Part shown: in pieces, positions 45,927-55,640 of the stretch
How the letters are laid out: the number at the start of each line of letters is the position of its first letter
Numbering within the stretch: the stretch's first letter is position 1
Origin: an uncultured Oscillospiraceae bacterium
GTDB taxonomy: Bacteria > Bacillota > Clostridia > Oscillospirales > Acutalibacteraceae
Assembly: GCA_902492455.1 (NCBI GenBank)
Contig: CABULH010000013.1
Location: forward strand, 1 to 64,000
Reading direction: 5' to 3'
Length of the DNA: 64,000 nucleotides
Notes under the pieces: model-generated
The model's input: only the letters and a program-made list of their open reading frames with translations
What the model was told of the DNA's origin: nothing
The model's database searches: none
Made by a program: the position numbers and the translations under genes

Positions 45927-45956
45927 ATTGTAGCATATATCGATTGACTTTTTCAA
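45927..45956 (-). promoter_or_regulatory. Promoter of the aminotransferase-trpS unit
   Basis: Minus-strand TTGAAA and TACAAT with an 18-bp spacer. Its -35 element lies inside the spacer of the divergent gltX promoter. Confidence 0.6.
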
Positions 45957-45972
45957 CTAAAAACGGTAAAGT
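45944..45972 (+). promoter_or_regulatory. Promoter of gltX
   Basis: TTGACT and TAAAGT with a 17-bp spacer, 66 nt before the start codon, overlapping the opposing promoter by 13 bp. Confidence 0.65.
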
Positions 45973-46037
45973 AAGAAGAGATATTGCCAAAATACGGAAT
46001 TGCGGCAACAAGCGCCATTGCGAAAGGACTGGACTGC

Positions 46038-47696
46038 ATGACAGCATTGGACAGGCTCGCCGAAGCCATGTTCCCCACCATCGATAAAACGCCGGAAGAA
46101 TATGAAGCGCTCTATCCCCCCCGACAGCTTCCCGAGGGGGCGCGGGTGACCCGTCTGGCCCCCAGCCCCACCGGCTATCTGCACCTGGGCACCCTGTTCA
46201 CCGCCATGGTGAACTGCCTAACGGCCCGGGCCACCGGCGGCGTGTTCTACGTTCGGCTGGAGGATACCGATAAGAAGCGGGAGGTGGAAGGCGGTGCGGA
46301 CGATATTCTCACCGGCCTGAACCACTACGGCCTTTCCATTGACGAGGGCTTCGTCGCCCCCGGCCGGGAGGAAGGGGCGTACGGCCCCTATCAACAGAGT
46401 CATCGGGCGGCGATCTACCAATGCTATGTCAAAAAGCTGGTGCGTCAGGGACTGGCCTATCCCTGCTTCTGCACGCCCGAACAGCTGGGAGAGGTGCGGC
46501 AGCGGCAGGAGGCCGCCAAACAGCGCACCGGCTATTACGGCGCCTATGCCGCCTGCCGTGATCTTTCCCCGGAGGAGGCGCTGGAAAGACTCCAATCCGG
46601 CCTGCCTTATGTGGTGCGGCTGCGGTCACCGGGCAGCGAAGAGCGGCGGGTCAAGTTCGACGATATGATCAAGGGCACCATCGAGATGCCGGAAAACGAT
46701 CAGGACATTGTGCTGCTGAAATCGGACGGCATTCCCACCTACCACTTCGCCCACGCGGTGGACGATCACCTGATGCGCACCACCCATGTCATCCGGGGAG
46801 ACGAGTGGATCGCCTCGGTACCCATCCACCTGCAGCTGTTTCAGATTCTCGGCTTCAAGCCGCCGAAATACGCCCATGTCAGCCCGATTATGAAAGAGGA
46901 AGAGGGCGGCAAGCGGAAGCTGTCCAAGCGGAAGGACCCGGAGGCGGCGGTGCATTTCTTCGCCGAGCAGGGCTATCCGGCGGACAGCGTGATGGAATAT
47001 CTTCTCACCATTGCGGCCAGTGATTTTGAGGATTGGCGGCGGTGCAACCCCGCCGCGCCCCGGAGCGCTTTCCCCTTTAACCTGAAAAAAATGAGCGCGT
47101 CCGGCGCTCTGTTTGATCTGGACAAGCTCAACGATGTGAGCAAGAATGTCATCGCAGCCATGGATGCCGACAGGGTTACCGCCGCCATTTTGGAATGGGC
47201 GGCCGCCTATGCGCCGGATTTTCACCGGCAACTGGCGAGCGATCCGACCTATGCCAAGGGGATTTTCTCCATTGACCGGGGCGGCCCCAAGCCCCGGAAG
47301 GATTTAGCCAAGTGGGCGGACGCGCCGGATTACGCCGCTTATTTCTTCGACGAGACCTTCGACGGCGCTTTCGACCTTCCCGACAACATCAGCCGGGAGG
47401 ATGCCGCCGCCATTCTGGAGACCTATAAAGGCGTTTACGATCCCGCCCTGGATAAGCAGGAGTGGTTCGCCGCCGTCAAGGCGCTCTGTCCCTCTCTGGG
47501 CTTCTGTCCGGAGGTTAAGGAGTACAAAAAGAACCCCGATGGCTATAAAGGCCATGCGGGGGATGTCAGCACCGTCATCCGGCTGGCCGCCACCGGCCGT
47601 CGGAACACCCCGGACCTGTGCGGTATTCTGCAGCTGCTGGGAAAAGACCGGGTGCTGGCGCGGATGGACCGGGCGATTGCCCGGCTGAAAGATTGA
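46038..47696 (+). CDS. gltX: Glutamate--tRNA ligase
   Basis: GluRS, 552 residues, class I. HIGH-like motif APSPTGYLHLGTLFTAMVNC (41-60) and KMSKS-like motif KRKLSKRKDPEAAV. It has an N-terminal 35-residue extension that usual GluRS lack and a C-terminal anticodon-binding part. Because a GlnRS is encoded next, this GluRS is probably discriminating and need not misacylate tRNA-Gln. ATG 46038 follows AAAGGA; the longer frame from 45984 lacks a site. Confidence 0.95.
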   Translation: MTALDRLAEAMFPTIDKTPEEYEALYPPRQLPEGARVTRLAPSPTGYLHLGTLFTAMVNCLTARATGGVFYVRLEDTDKKREVEGGADDILTGLNHYGLSIDEGFVAPGREEGAYGPYQQSHRAAIYQCYVKKLVRQGLAYPCFCTPEQLGEVRQRQEAAKQRTGYYGAYAACRDLSPEEALERLQSGLPYVVRLRSPGSEERRVKFDDMIKGTIEMPENDQDIVLLKSDGIPTYHFAHAVDDHLMRTTHVIRGDEWIASVPIHLQLFQILGFKPPKYAHVSPIMKEEEGGKRKLSKRKDPEAAVHFFAEQGYPADSVMEYLLTIAASDFEDWRRCNPAAPRSAFPFNLKKMSASGALFDLDKLNDVSKNVIAAMDADRVTAAILEWAAAYAPDFHRQLASDPTYAKGIFSIDRGGPKPRKDLAKWADAPDYAAYFFDETFDGAFDLPDNISREDAAAILETYKGVYDPALDKQEWFAAVKALCPSLGFCPEVKEYKKNPDGYKGHAGDVSTVIRLAATGRRNTPDLCGILQLLGKDRVLARMDRAIARLKD

Positions 47697-47727
47697 GGAA
47701 CCGAAAAGCTGAGGAGAGGAATTGACT

Positions 47728-49419
47728 ATGACGGAAGAAAAAGCGGTCTCCGGCACGCCGGAGGAATCCGCAGGCAATTTTATTCATGAGATTGTGGCCG
47801 AGGAGCTGGCTCCCGGAGGACGGTGCGAGGGAATGACGGTGGTCACCCGTTTCCCGCCGGAGCCCAACGGCTACCTGCACATCGGCCATGCCAAGGCTAT
47901 CAACATCGATTTCGGCACTGCCAAAAAATTCGGCGGCGTCTGCCACCTGCGGATGGACGACACTAATCCCACCAAGGAAGATGTGGAATATGTGGACGCC
48001 ATCCAGGAGGATATCCATTGGCTGGGCTATGACTGGAACGGCTGCTTCTATTACGCATCGGATTACTTTGACGCCATGTATGACATCGCTGTTTCCTTCA
48101 TCAAAAAAGGGCTGGCCTATGTCTGTCAGCTGACCCCCGATGAGATGCGGGAAAACCGCGGGGATCTGACCCATCCGGCGGTGAGCCCCTACCGGGACCG
48201 GCCGACGGAGGAGAGCCTGGATCTCTTCGCCCGGATGAAAGCAGGGGAATTCCCCGACGGGGCCATGACCCTGCGGGCGAAGATCGACCTGGACAGCGGC
48301 AACTTCAATATGCGGGATCCGGTGCTTTACCGGATCAACCATGCCCATCATCACCGCCAGGGGGACAAGTGGTGCATCTATCCCATGTACGATTTTGCTC
48401 ATCCCCTGGAGGACGCGCTGGAGGGGATCACCCATTCCCTCTGCTCCCTGGAATTTGAGGATCACCGTCCCCTGTACAACTGGGTGAGGGACAACGCCGA
48501 CCTTCCAGCCAAACCCCGACAGATCGAATTCGCCCGGCTGAACATCAACCACACGGTAATGTCCAAGCGCAAGCTGCGTAAGCTGGTGGAGGAGCATTAT
48601 GTCTCCGGCTGGGACGATCCCCGGATGCCCACCCTCTCCGGCCTGCGCCGCCGGGGCTACACTCCCGCTTCCATCCGCAATTTTCTGGACCGCATCGGGG
48701 TGGCCAAGGTTCCCGGCACGGTGGAGGTGGCGCTGCTGGAGCACTGTCTGCGGGAGGATCTGAACCAGAACGCTCCCCGGGCCATGGCGGTGCTGCGGCC
48801 GGTGAAGCTCACCATCACCAACTATCCGGAAGAGGAAAGCGAAACCTTTGACACCGACATCAATCCCGCCTGCCCGGAGGCTGGCACCCGGCCGGTTTCC
48901 TTCTCCCGGCAGCTGTGGATTGAACGGGAGGATTTCCTGGAAGAGCCGGTAAAGGGTTATTTCCGCCTCTTCCCGGGCAACGAAGTGCGGCTCAAATCCG
49001 CCTACGTGGTGCGCTGCACCGGCTGTGTCAAGGACGCGGAGGGCAACGTCGTGGAGGTGCTGGCGGAATACGATCCTGCTACCCGGGGCGGCAATACCCC
49101 GGACGGCCGCCGGATCAAAGGCACCATCCACTGGGTGGATGCCGCCACGGCGGTGGACGCGGAGGTGCGGCTGTACGATTCCCTTTTCCTGGACCCCAAT
49201 CCTGACGCGGGAGACAAGGACTTTCTCACTTGCCTCAATCCCGCTTCGCTGGAGACTCTCACCGGCTGCAAGGCGGAGGCTTATCTGGCAGAGGCCAAAG
49301 CCCCCGACGCCTTCCAGTTCCTGCGGTTGGGCTATTTCTGCGTGGACAATGTGGATTCCGCACCGGGAAAACCGGTGTTCAACCGTTCCGTATCTTTGAA
49401 GGACAGTTTTAAGAAGTAA
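47728..49419 (+). CDS. glnS: Glutamine--tRNA ligase
   Basis: GlnRS, 563 residues, class I. HIGH motif [20 protein letters not shown], the [17 protein letters not shown] insert, [21 protein letters not shown] and the KMSKS-equivalent [11 protein letters not shown], then the two C-terminal beta-barrels of GlnRS. Many Firmicutes lack this enzyme and use GatCAB instead, so its presence is informative. ATG 47728 follows GAGGAGAGG with 7-nt spacing. It is 31 nt after gltX. Confidence 0.96.
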   Translation: MTEEKAVSGTPEESAGNFIHEIVAEELAPGGRCEGMTVVTRFPPEPNGYLHIGHAKAINIDFGTAKKFGGVCHLRMDDTNPTKEDVEYVDAIQEDIHWLGYDWNGCFYYASDYFDAMYDIAVSFIKKGLAYVCQLTPDEMRENRGDLTHPAVSPYRDRPTEESLDLFARMKAGEFPDGAMTLRAKIDLDSGNFNMRDPVLYRINHAHHHRQGDKWCIYPMYDFAHPLEDALEGITHSLCSLEFEDHRPLYNWVRDNADLPAKPRQIEFARLNINHTVMSKRKLRKLVEEHYVSGWDDPRMPTLSGLRRRGYTPASIRNFLDRIGVAKVPGTVEVALLEHCLREDLNQNAPRAMAVLRPVKLTITNYPEEESETFDTDINPACPEAGTRPVSFSRQLWIEREDFLEEPVKGYFRLFPGNEVRLKSAYVVRCTGCVKDAEGNVVEVLAEYDPATRGGNTPDGRRIKGTIHWVDAATAVDAEVRLYDSLFLDPNPDAGDKDFLTCLNPASLETLTGCKAEAYLAEAKAPDAFQFLRLGYFCVDNVDSAPGKPVFNRSVSLKDSFKK

Positions 49420-49423
49420 ACGC

Positions 49424-49473
49424 AAAAGCGTTGCCGCAGATGGAGCATTTTCCACCTGCGGCAACGCTTTTTT
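49424..49473. terminator. Bidirectional terminator after glnS
   Basis: AAAAGCGTTGCCGCAG (49424-49439) pairs with CTGCGGCAACGCTTTT (49456-49471) with a 16-nt loop; six T at the right foot. Confidence 0.88.
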
Positions 49474-49528
49474 AGAGCTGTTTACCCCCGGATTCGTTAT
49501 TCTAGGAGGATGATACACAGATTCTCTC

Positions 49529-50827
49529 TCACACCGCCTGTCCGATACAGGTTTCCCCTTCTCTGCCGGTAATCAGTACCGACAGAATATCACCCGGCTG
49601 AAAGCTCTCTAGCGGCAGGCGCACCGGCGTATAATCCGCCGCATATCCCTCGGCGAAGCCGTCCTCCCCTTTGGTTTCCAGCAACACCTCCACCGTCCGT
49701 CCGATTTGTCCATCCAGGTATTCCTCCCGGCTGCGGGTACAGCCCTCGATCATCCGGTGGCTGCGGGCGTTTTTTTCAGCCGCCGTTACCTGATTCGGTG
49801 CCGCTGCGGCCGGCGTGCCGGGGCGCTGGGAATAGGCAAAGACATGCACCTTGGAGAAACCGATTCCGGTGACAAATTCCAGCGACTGACGGAATTCCTC
49901 TTCATCCTCTCCTGGGAATCCCACCATCACGTCGGTGGTGAGAGCACAGCCGGGAAAGGCATTCCGCAACGCAGCGCATACCGCCGCATAATCCGCCGTG
50001 TTGTAATGCCGGTTCATTCGCCGCAAAGTGGCGTCGCAGCCGCTCTGCAGGGAAAGATGAAACTGGGGGCAGAGCTTCGGCTGGCGAGCCAGCCGGGCAA
50101 TGGTTTCTTCGTCCATGGCGTCCGGCTCCAGCGAACCTAGCCGTACCCGGCGGATCCCCTCCACGCTGCAGGCCGTCTCCACCGCGTCCGCAATGGTCCG
50201 GCCCCATTCCTGCCCGTAGGCGGTCAGATTGATCCCCACCAGCACGATTTCCCGATAGCCCTTCTGTGCCAGCGTCTCCGCTTCCGCCCGCAGTTCTTCC
50301 AGGGGCTTGGAGCGCACCCGTCCCCGGGCATAGGGAATGATACAGTAGGAGCAAAACCGATTGCAGCCGTCCTCAATCTTGACAAAAGCCCTGGTCCGGC
50401 CCTGGAATTCGTCGATAGCCAGGGATTCAAAGGCTTTCCCGTGAGGCGTCACCTCCACGATCCTCTGCCCCAGGGTGAGAAAACGGCGCACCTGTCTAGG
50501 AAGAGAGGCCCGGGCGGCATTGCCCAGCACAATATCCGCATCGGCCAGGGCTGCGGCTTCCTCCGGAAATGCCTGAGGCATACAGCCAGTCAGCACGATT
50601 ACCGCATGCGGATTCTCCCGCCGGCAGCGCCGCAGCAGCTTGCGCAGCTTGTGGTCGCTCTCCCCTGTTACCGTACAGGAATTGATTATAACGATCGCGT
50701 CGCCCGCAGCGGGCTCGCCGGGAAGATAATCCGCTGTCTCGCAGCCGTCCTCCTCCATCAGGCGGCGCATCGCCTGGGTTTCATACTGATTCACCTTGCA
50801 GCCGAGGGTATAAAAATATGCCTTCAT
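49529..50827 (-). CDS. mtaB: tRNA t6A37 methylthiotransferase MtaB
   Basis: A 432-residue radical-SAM methylthiotransferase that turns t6A37 into ms2t6A in tRNAs reading ANN codons. The N-terminal UPF0004 domain has the cluster cysteines in LGCKVNQYET, INSCTVTGESD and LTGCMPQAFP. The radical-SAM motif is GCNRFCSYCIIPYARG; the C-terminal TRAM domain lies in about the last 65 residues. This order is MtaB rather than MiaB. ATG 50827 has GGAAGGA well placed; the frame extends upstream to 50896 but without a site. Confidence 0.95.
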   Translation of the reverse strand: MKAYFYTLGCKVNQYETQAMRRLMEEDGCETADYLPGEPAAGDAIVIINSCTVTGESDHKLRKLLRRCRRENPHAVIVLTGCMPQAFPEEAAALADADIVLGNAARASLPRQVRRFLTLGQRIVEVTPHGKAFESLAIDEFQGRTRAFVKIEDGCNRFCSYCIIPYARGRVRSKPLEELRAEAETLAQKGYREIVLVGINLTAYGQEWGRTIADAVETACSVEGIRRVRLGSLEPDAMDEETIARLARQPKLCPQFHLSLQSGCDATLRRMNRHYNTADYAAVCAALRNAFPGCALTTDVMVGFPGEDEEEFRQSLEFVTGIGFSKVHVFAYSQRPGTPAAAAPNQVTAAEKNARSHRMIEGCTRSREEYLDGQIGRTVEVLLETKGEDGFAEGYAADYTPVRLPLESFQPGDILSVLITGREGETCIGQAV

Positions 50828-50867
50828 GAGACCGAATCCTTCCGTTTTTCTAGGTCGATTGTTTATC

Positions 50868-50896
50868 ATTATAATCGAAATAATCCGGCTTTTCAA
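50868..50896 (-). promoter_or_regulatory. Promoter of mtaB
   Basis: Minus-strand TTGAAA and TATAAT with a 17-bp spacer, about 41 nt before the start. Confidence 0.75.
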
Positions 50897-50920
50897 TCTA
50901 CAGTTTGTTTTCTTTTCCGG

Positions 50921-50949
50921 TTGTTTTTGACAGGGCTTGCGGGTATAAT
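50921..50949 (+). promoter_or_regulatory. Promoter of the HPr-like gene
   Basis: TTGTTT and TATAAT with a 17-bp spacer. A TTGACA directly downstream of the TTGTTT is only 11 bp from the -10 and therefore not used as the -35. Confidence 0.6.
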
Positions 50950-51002
50950 ATTATGCATGTGTTAAGAATATGCCGCGGCGGGACGGGAAAGGTGGCAGTG
51001 AA

Positions 51003-51239
51003 ATGGTAAAGACGAAGGTGAAGTTTGATACCGTCGTTGAGGCCAAGGAATTTGTCGGCGTCTGCAACGAAATGGATTTTAAGGTGGAACTGGTATCCGA
51101 CCCGTATATCATTGACGCAAAATCCATCATGGGGCTGTTCAGTCTGGATCTCTCCAAGCCGGTGGAATTGATGGCCCACTGCAAGGACGACGGAGAGGAT
51201 TTTCTCCAGCGGATCGGCAAATTTGTGGTGAAGGAATAA
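51003..51239 (+). CDS. HPr-like protein lacking the active-site histidine
   Basis: A 78-residue protein with the HPr fold: strand VKFDTVVEAKEFVGVC, then DAKSIMGLFSLDLSKPVEL, which aligns with the regulatory helix of HPr and retains the serine (Ser41, HPr Ser46). The region where HPr carries the phosphorylatable His15 reads TVVEAKEF and has no histidine. It therefore cannot act as a PTS phosphocarrier, and is instead Crh-like, possibly a target of HPr kinase. Start 51003 follows GGAAAGGTGG. Followed by a terminator. Confidence 0.82.
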   Translation: MVKTKVKFDTVVEAKEFVGVCNEMDFKVELVSDPYIIDAKSIMGLFSLDLSKPVELMAHCKDDGEDFLQRIGKFVVKE

Positions 51240-51250
51240 TCGCGAAATCA

Positions 51251-51288
51251 ACAGCCCGGGAAGCACTACACGCTTCCCGGGCTGTTTT
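51251..51288 (+). terminator. Terminator after the HPr-like gene
   Basis: ACAGCCCGGGAAGC pairs with GCTTCCCGGGCTGT around a 7-nt loop, then TTTT. The minus-strand flavoprotein gene ends 8 nt away. Confidence 0.88.
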
Positions 51289-51295
51289 GCTTTTC

Positions 51296-51886
51296 TCAGG
51301 TCAGCTCACGGGCCGCTTTTCGGGCCTGATCCAGGTACGGCTCAATGGGCCGGCCGGCGTCGCTGCCGAAGTAGTGGATGCAGGCGGCCAGCCGCCCGTT
51401 GAGAATTGTCAGCGGCGGCCGCAGCTGCCGTTCCACCATCTCTCCGCCGAGCGGCAGTCCTCCATCCTCTGTGCGGTCATCACCGGATACTGTGATAAGC
51501 ACCACCTGTTTGGAATTGGCAATCGGCGGGCGCACCCCGCGGAGAAAGCGGGCAGACCAATACCTTTGGCTGCGGTCAATCAGCGCCTTCATGGGCGCGG
51601 GAAAGGACAAATTATAGATGGGCAGCGCGAATACCAGTACATCCGCCCTCTCCAGCAGGGCATAATATCCGTCCAGATCCCGCTTGGAGCAGCCGTCCTT
51701 ATGGGCGCAGTAACCGCAGCCGTCGCAGGCGCGGGGATTCAGCTGAAAACAATCGATGCGCTCCACCGCCGTTCCCGCCCTCACCCCCTCCAGGAAAGCG
51801 GCAATCAGCCGGGAAGTGGGACCCGCTTCGTGGGGAGAGCCGTTGAGCAGCAGCACCCGCTTAGCCGAAGAGGGTGCGTTCTTCAC
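51296..51886 (-). CDS. NADPH-dependent FMN reductase / flavodoxin-fold protein
   Basis: A 196-residue flavodoxin-fold protein of the FMN_red family. The FMN phosphate loop is LLLNGSPHEAGPTSRL, an iron-sulfur- or disulfide-like cysteine cluster CDGCGYCAHKDGCSK follows at about residue 55, and the isoalloxazine region is in FALPIYNLSFPAPMKALIDR. The start is uncertain: GTG 51886 gives a typical N-terminus but overlaps pyrB by 26 nt; an ATG at 51913 overlaps by 53 nt. It shares the pyrB transcript. Confidence 0.75.
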   Translation of the reverse strand: MKNAPSSAKRVLLLNGSPHEAGPTSRLIAAFLEGVRAGTAVERIDCFQLNPRACDGCGYCAHKDGCSKRDLDGYYALLERADVLVFALPIYNLSFPAPMKALIDRSQRYWSARFLRGVRPPIANSKQVVLITVSGDDRTEDGGLPLGGEMVERQLRPPLTILNGRLAACIHYFGSDAGRPIEPYLDQARKAARELT

Positions 51887-52931
51887 AGTAATCACAGACA
51901 AGGAGATCACCATTCTTTCGGAAGGTACGGGGCAGATAAAGCTCGGAATTGGTGATACAGGCGGGATTGGAACAGTGGGGCGTCTCCCCTTTGGGAGCCG
52001 GATCCAGATGCTTCACATCGCCGTTGAGCATCTTGATGATCAACGCCATCCGGGCATACAGCCCGTACTCGGTCTGTTCAAAATACTTGGCCCGGAGATC
52101 ATCGTCCACCTCCTGGGTGATCTCGTCCACCCTGGGCAGGGGATGCAGCACAATGAGATCCTTCTTCGCCAGCTTCATTTTAGCGCCGTCCAGCACATAT
52201 ACGCCCTTCTGGCGTTCATATTCTTCCCGTGAGGGGAACCGTTCCTGCTGAATACGGGTCATGTACAGCACGTCCAGCAGAGGCATGGCTTCGGCCAGGT
52301 TATCGATTTCCTCAAAAGAGCAACCCGCTCCCGCCAGGTAATCCTTTATATAAGAGGGAATGCCCAAATCCGGTGTGGAGATCAGCACAAAGCGGTTATT
52401 GGGGAAACGAGCCATGGTTTTGATTAAAGAATGCACCGTGCGGCCGTTTTTCAGATCCCCGCACAGGCCGATGCACAGGCCGGAAAAGGTGCCTTTTTCA
52501 TGGCGCAGGGTCACCAGGTCGGTAAGGGTTTGCGTGGGATGTAGGTGGCCGCCGTCTCCCGCGTTGATAACCGGTACCCGGGAATAGAGAGAAGCGGCCC
52601 GGGCAGAACCCGCCCGGGGATGGCGGATCGCGATAATATCCGAATAGCCGCTCACCACCCGGACCGTATCCTTCAGAGTCTCCCCCTTGGAAACGGAGGA
52701 GTTGCCGGGATTATCAAAACCGATAATGCGGCCGCCCAGCCGCAGCATCGCGGTTTGGAAGGACATCTGCGTGCGGGTAGACGGCTCGTAAAACAGGGTT
52801 GCCAGAATCTTTCCCCGGCAGACACCATAATATTCATCCGTGCGTTCCCGGATATCGCAGGCCAGACGGGTAATTTCCTCCCAGGCGGAAACGGATAAAT
52901 CCGCCAGATCGATCAAATGACGTGGTGACAT
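51861..52931 (-). CDS. pyrB: Aspartate carbamoyltransferase with C-terminal zinc domain
   Basis: ATCase catalytic chain, first committed step of pyrimidine synthesis. Carbamoyl-phosphate loop FYEPSTRTQMSF, GFDNPGNSSVSKGET, AGDGGHLHPTQTLTDL and the aspartate loop HPLPRVDEI are intact. At 355 residues it is about 50 longer than PyrB. The tail has Cys319-x4-Cys324 and Cys345-x2-Cys348 and resembles the zinc domain of the regulatory chain PyrI (CxxxxC...CxxC) without the nucleotide-binding half. ATG 52931 follows GAAAGGAAG. Confidence 0.93.
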   Translation of the reverse strand: MSPRHLIDLADLSVSAWEEITRLACDIRERTDEYYGVCRGKILATLFYEPSTRTQMSFQTAMLRLGGRIIGFDNPGNSSVSKGETLKDTVRVVSGYSDIIAIRHPRAGSARAASLYSRVPVINAGDGGHLHPTQTLTDLVTLRHEKGTFSGLCIGLCGDLKNGRTVHSLIKTMARFPNNRFVLISTPDLGIPSYIKDYLAGAGCSFEEIDNLAEAMPLLDVLYMTRIQQERFPSREEYERQKGVYVLDGAKMKLAKKDLIVLHPLPRVDEITQEVDDDLRAKYFEQTEYGLYARMALIIKMLNGDVKHLDPAPKGETPHCSNPACITNSELYLPRTFRKNGDLLVCDYCEERTLFG

Positions 52932-52993
52932 GATAAACTTCCTTTCGCCAGTCTCGGACGTGGCTTGGAGCATCGGCCGGGAGCGTTTTTTTT

Positions 52994-53022
52994 ATTCTAA
53001 CAGCTTATGACAGAATCCGCAA
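52994..53022 (-). promoter_or_regulatory. Promoter of pyrB
   Basis: Minus-strand TTGCGG and TAGAAT with a 17-bp spacer. The leader to pyrB is about 60 nt and I see no PyrR attenuator. Confidence 0.55.
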
Positions 53023-53052
53023 GAAAACTTTTTGTAAATCTCCTCTACGGGC

Positions 53053-53081
53053 TTGCATTTTTCCGCAGTTTACGGTATAAT
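53053..53081 (+). promoter_or_regulatory. Promoter of tRNA-Leu
   Basis: TTGCAT and TATAAT with a 17-bp spacer, 13 nt before the tRNA. Confidence 0.8.
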
Positions 53082-53094
53082 CATTCCTGTTCAT

Positions 53095-53181
53095 GCCGGT
53101 GTGATGGAATTGGCAGACGTAGAGGACTCAAAATCCTCCGCTGGCGACAGCGTGCCGGTTCGAGTCCGGCCACCGGCACCA
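53095..53181 (+). tRNA. tRNA-Leu (anticodon CAA)
   Basis: An 84-nt body plus encoded CCA. The acceptor GCCGGTG pairs with CACCGGC, the anticodon arm is GAGGA-CTCAAAA-TCCTC with anticodon CAA, a long type II variable arm (CGCTGGCGACAGCG) follows, and the T-arm is GCCGG-TTCGAGT-CCGGC. The long variable arm identifies Leu rather than other isoacceptors. It reads UUG codons. Confidence 0.97.
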
Positions 53182-53187
53182 CACCCG

Positions 53188-53224
53188 CGGTGGGCAATTC
53201 GTGATGAATTGCTCACCGTTTTTT
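53188..53224 (+). terminator. Terminator of tRNA-Leu
   Basis: CGGTGGGCAATTC pairs with GAATTGCTCACCG (one G-T pair), 5-nt loop, six T. Confidence 0.9.
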
Positions 53225-53676
53225 AATTTTGCTCTCATTCATACTAAAAATGAGTCCGCATCTGGCATCAGCCAATCCTATCTTAACATCACATCCGCTG
53301 TCTCCGTTACATGAATTCGTATGCACCTGCTTCACGCTTAATTTTATGAACAGAGAAAAACTTCACATTATTCCTTCTATTGCGGATATGCGCGATAGTT
53401 GGTTTTATCAGCGTCTTTTCGGTTGCCTGATCCAACACCGGTTGTTATGACCTTGTTTCCACCAAGAGCCCTGCTTCTTTCTTCTTTTCGGGCTGATTAT
53501 GCTGTATTTGGGATTCTAGCTGTATTGCGCTATCAGATCATCGTCATTCCTACCATCCTCCAAGAAGGCATCTCCTTATTTGGAAAGCAACCGGAAGAAA
53601 TTGTGCTGCGATTGGTCGGAACCACCGATTATAACGGCATGGCGGCTTTACTCTATGAGCCCAGGCCGATTGAAAC
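53225..53676. other. Orphan, non-coding-looking stretch after tRNA-Leu
   Basis: About 450 bp, more AT-rich than its neighbours. Two short frames (53229-53450 and 53399-53692) exist but neither has a ribosome site or a recognisable domain. It lies between a tRNA 3' end and leuB's terminator, the kind of place where remnants of integrated elements persist. No repeat of the tRNA end was found in it by eye. Confidence 0.5.
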
Positions 53677-53706
53677 AAAAAACGTCCCCTGACGGGGACG
53701 TTTTTT
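53677..53706 (-). terminator. Terminator of leuB
   Basis: AAAAAACGTCCCC pairs with GGGGACGTTTTTT around a 4-nt loop. It reads equally well in both directions. Confidence 0.92.
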
Positions 53707-53721
53707 GTTCTGTGATTCTTT

Positions 53722-54795
53722 TTACAAAGCAGCGACCACCGCATCGCCCATGGCGGCGGTGCCCACCTTCGTGGTGCCTTCGGTGTAGATGTCCGGCGTA
53801 CGGACGCCGTCATCCAGCACCTTTTCCACCGCCGCTTCAATGGCGTCGGCCGCTGCAACTTCGTCCAGAGAATACCGCAGCATCATCGCCCCGGACAGAA
53901 TGGTGGCGAGGGGATTGGCAATGCCCTTGCCGGCGATATCCGGCGCGGAGCCGTGGATAGGCTCATAGAGTCCCCGCTTGCCCTCACCCATGGAGGCAGA
54001 GGCCAGCATGCCGATGGAACCGGCAACCTGGGAGGCCTCATCCGAGAGAATATCGCCGAAGATGTTGGAAGCCAGCATCACGTCAAACTGCTTGGGATTG
54101 CGCACCAGCTGCATGGCGGCATTGTCGATATACAGGTGGTTCAGCTCCACATCCGGATATTCCGCCGCCACCTTGAGCACCGTTTCCCGCCACAGCCGGG
54201 AAGATTCCAGCACGTTGGCCTTGTCGATGTTGGTGACCTTCCTGTTGCGCTTGCGGGCGGAATCAAAAGCCACACGGGCAATACGCTCCACCTCTTTCAC
54301 GGTGTACATCTCGGTATCAAAGGCGGCTTCCACGCCGTCCACCGTCTTGCGTCCCCGCTCGCCGAAGTAGATGCCGCCGGTCAGTTCCCGCACCACCATA
54401 ATATCCATACTGTCCCCGATGATGTCCTCCCGCAGAGGGCAGGCATTTTTCAGCGGGCCATAAATCTTGGCAGGACGCAGGTTGGCGAAGAGCCCCAGCG
54501 CCGCCCGGATGCCCAGCAGCCCGGCTTCGGGACGCAGATTGCCCGGCAGGGTGTCCCACTTGGCGCCGCCCACGGCTCCCAGCAGCACTGCGTCGGAGGT
54601 CAGGCAGGTGTCCACCGTTTCCTTGGGCAGGGGCACGCCGGTGGCGTCGATGGCGCAGCCGCCCATCAGCACGTCGGTGTAATTCAGCTGAAAGCCGAAT
54701 TTCTGGCCTGCAGCGTCCAGCACCTTGATGGCTTCCGCCACAATCTCGGGCCCGATGCCGTCGCCGCGCAGCAGGGTGATGTTGTACTGTTTCAT
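53722..54795 (-). CDS. leuB: 3-isopropylmalate dehydrogenase
   Basis: LeuB, 357 residues, oxidises and decarboxylates 3-isopropylmalate with NAD in leucine synthesis. Motifs [88 protein letters not shown] and [18 protein letters not shown] are complete. No leuA/C/D genes are nearby. ATG has GAAAGGAC before it. Upstream, about 70 nt separate it from the ABC-transporter ATPase stop. Confidence 0.97.
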   Translation of the reverse strand: MKQYNITLLRGDGIGPEIVAEAIKVLDAAGQKFGFQLNYTDVLMGGCAIDATGVPLPKETVDTCLTSDAVLLGAVGGAKWDTLPGNLRPEAGLLGIRAALGLFANLRPAKIYGPLKNACPLREDIIGDSMDIMVVRELTGGIYFGERGRKTVDGVEAAFDTEMYTVKEVERIARVAFDSARKRNRKVTNIDKANVLESSRLWRETVLKVAAEYPDVELNHLYIDNAAMQLVRNPKQFDVMLASNIFGDILSDEASQVAGSIGMLASASMGEGKRGLYEPIHGSAPDIAGKGIANPLATILSGAMMLRYSLDEVAAADAIEAAVEKVLDDGVRTPDIYTEGTTKVGTAAMGDAVVAAL

Positions 54796-54867
54796 AGGAA
54801 TCTGTCCTTTCTTAAGGTCCGATGTCCTTTTGGCGGGACATAAAACCGGATATACAGCAGAATTGTC

Positions 54868-55629
<762 letters not shown>

Positions 55630-55640
55630 GTCCATCCCCC

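Noticed and set aside
53229..53692. Two plus-strand frames (73 and 97 codons) after tRNA-Leu
   Set aside because: No ribosome site, no recognisable protein features, and the second ends in the leuB terminator stem.
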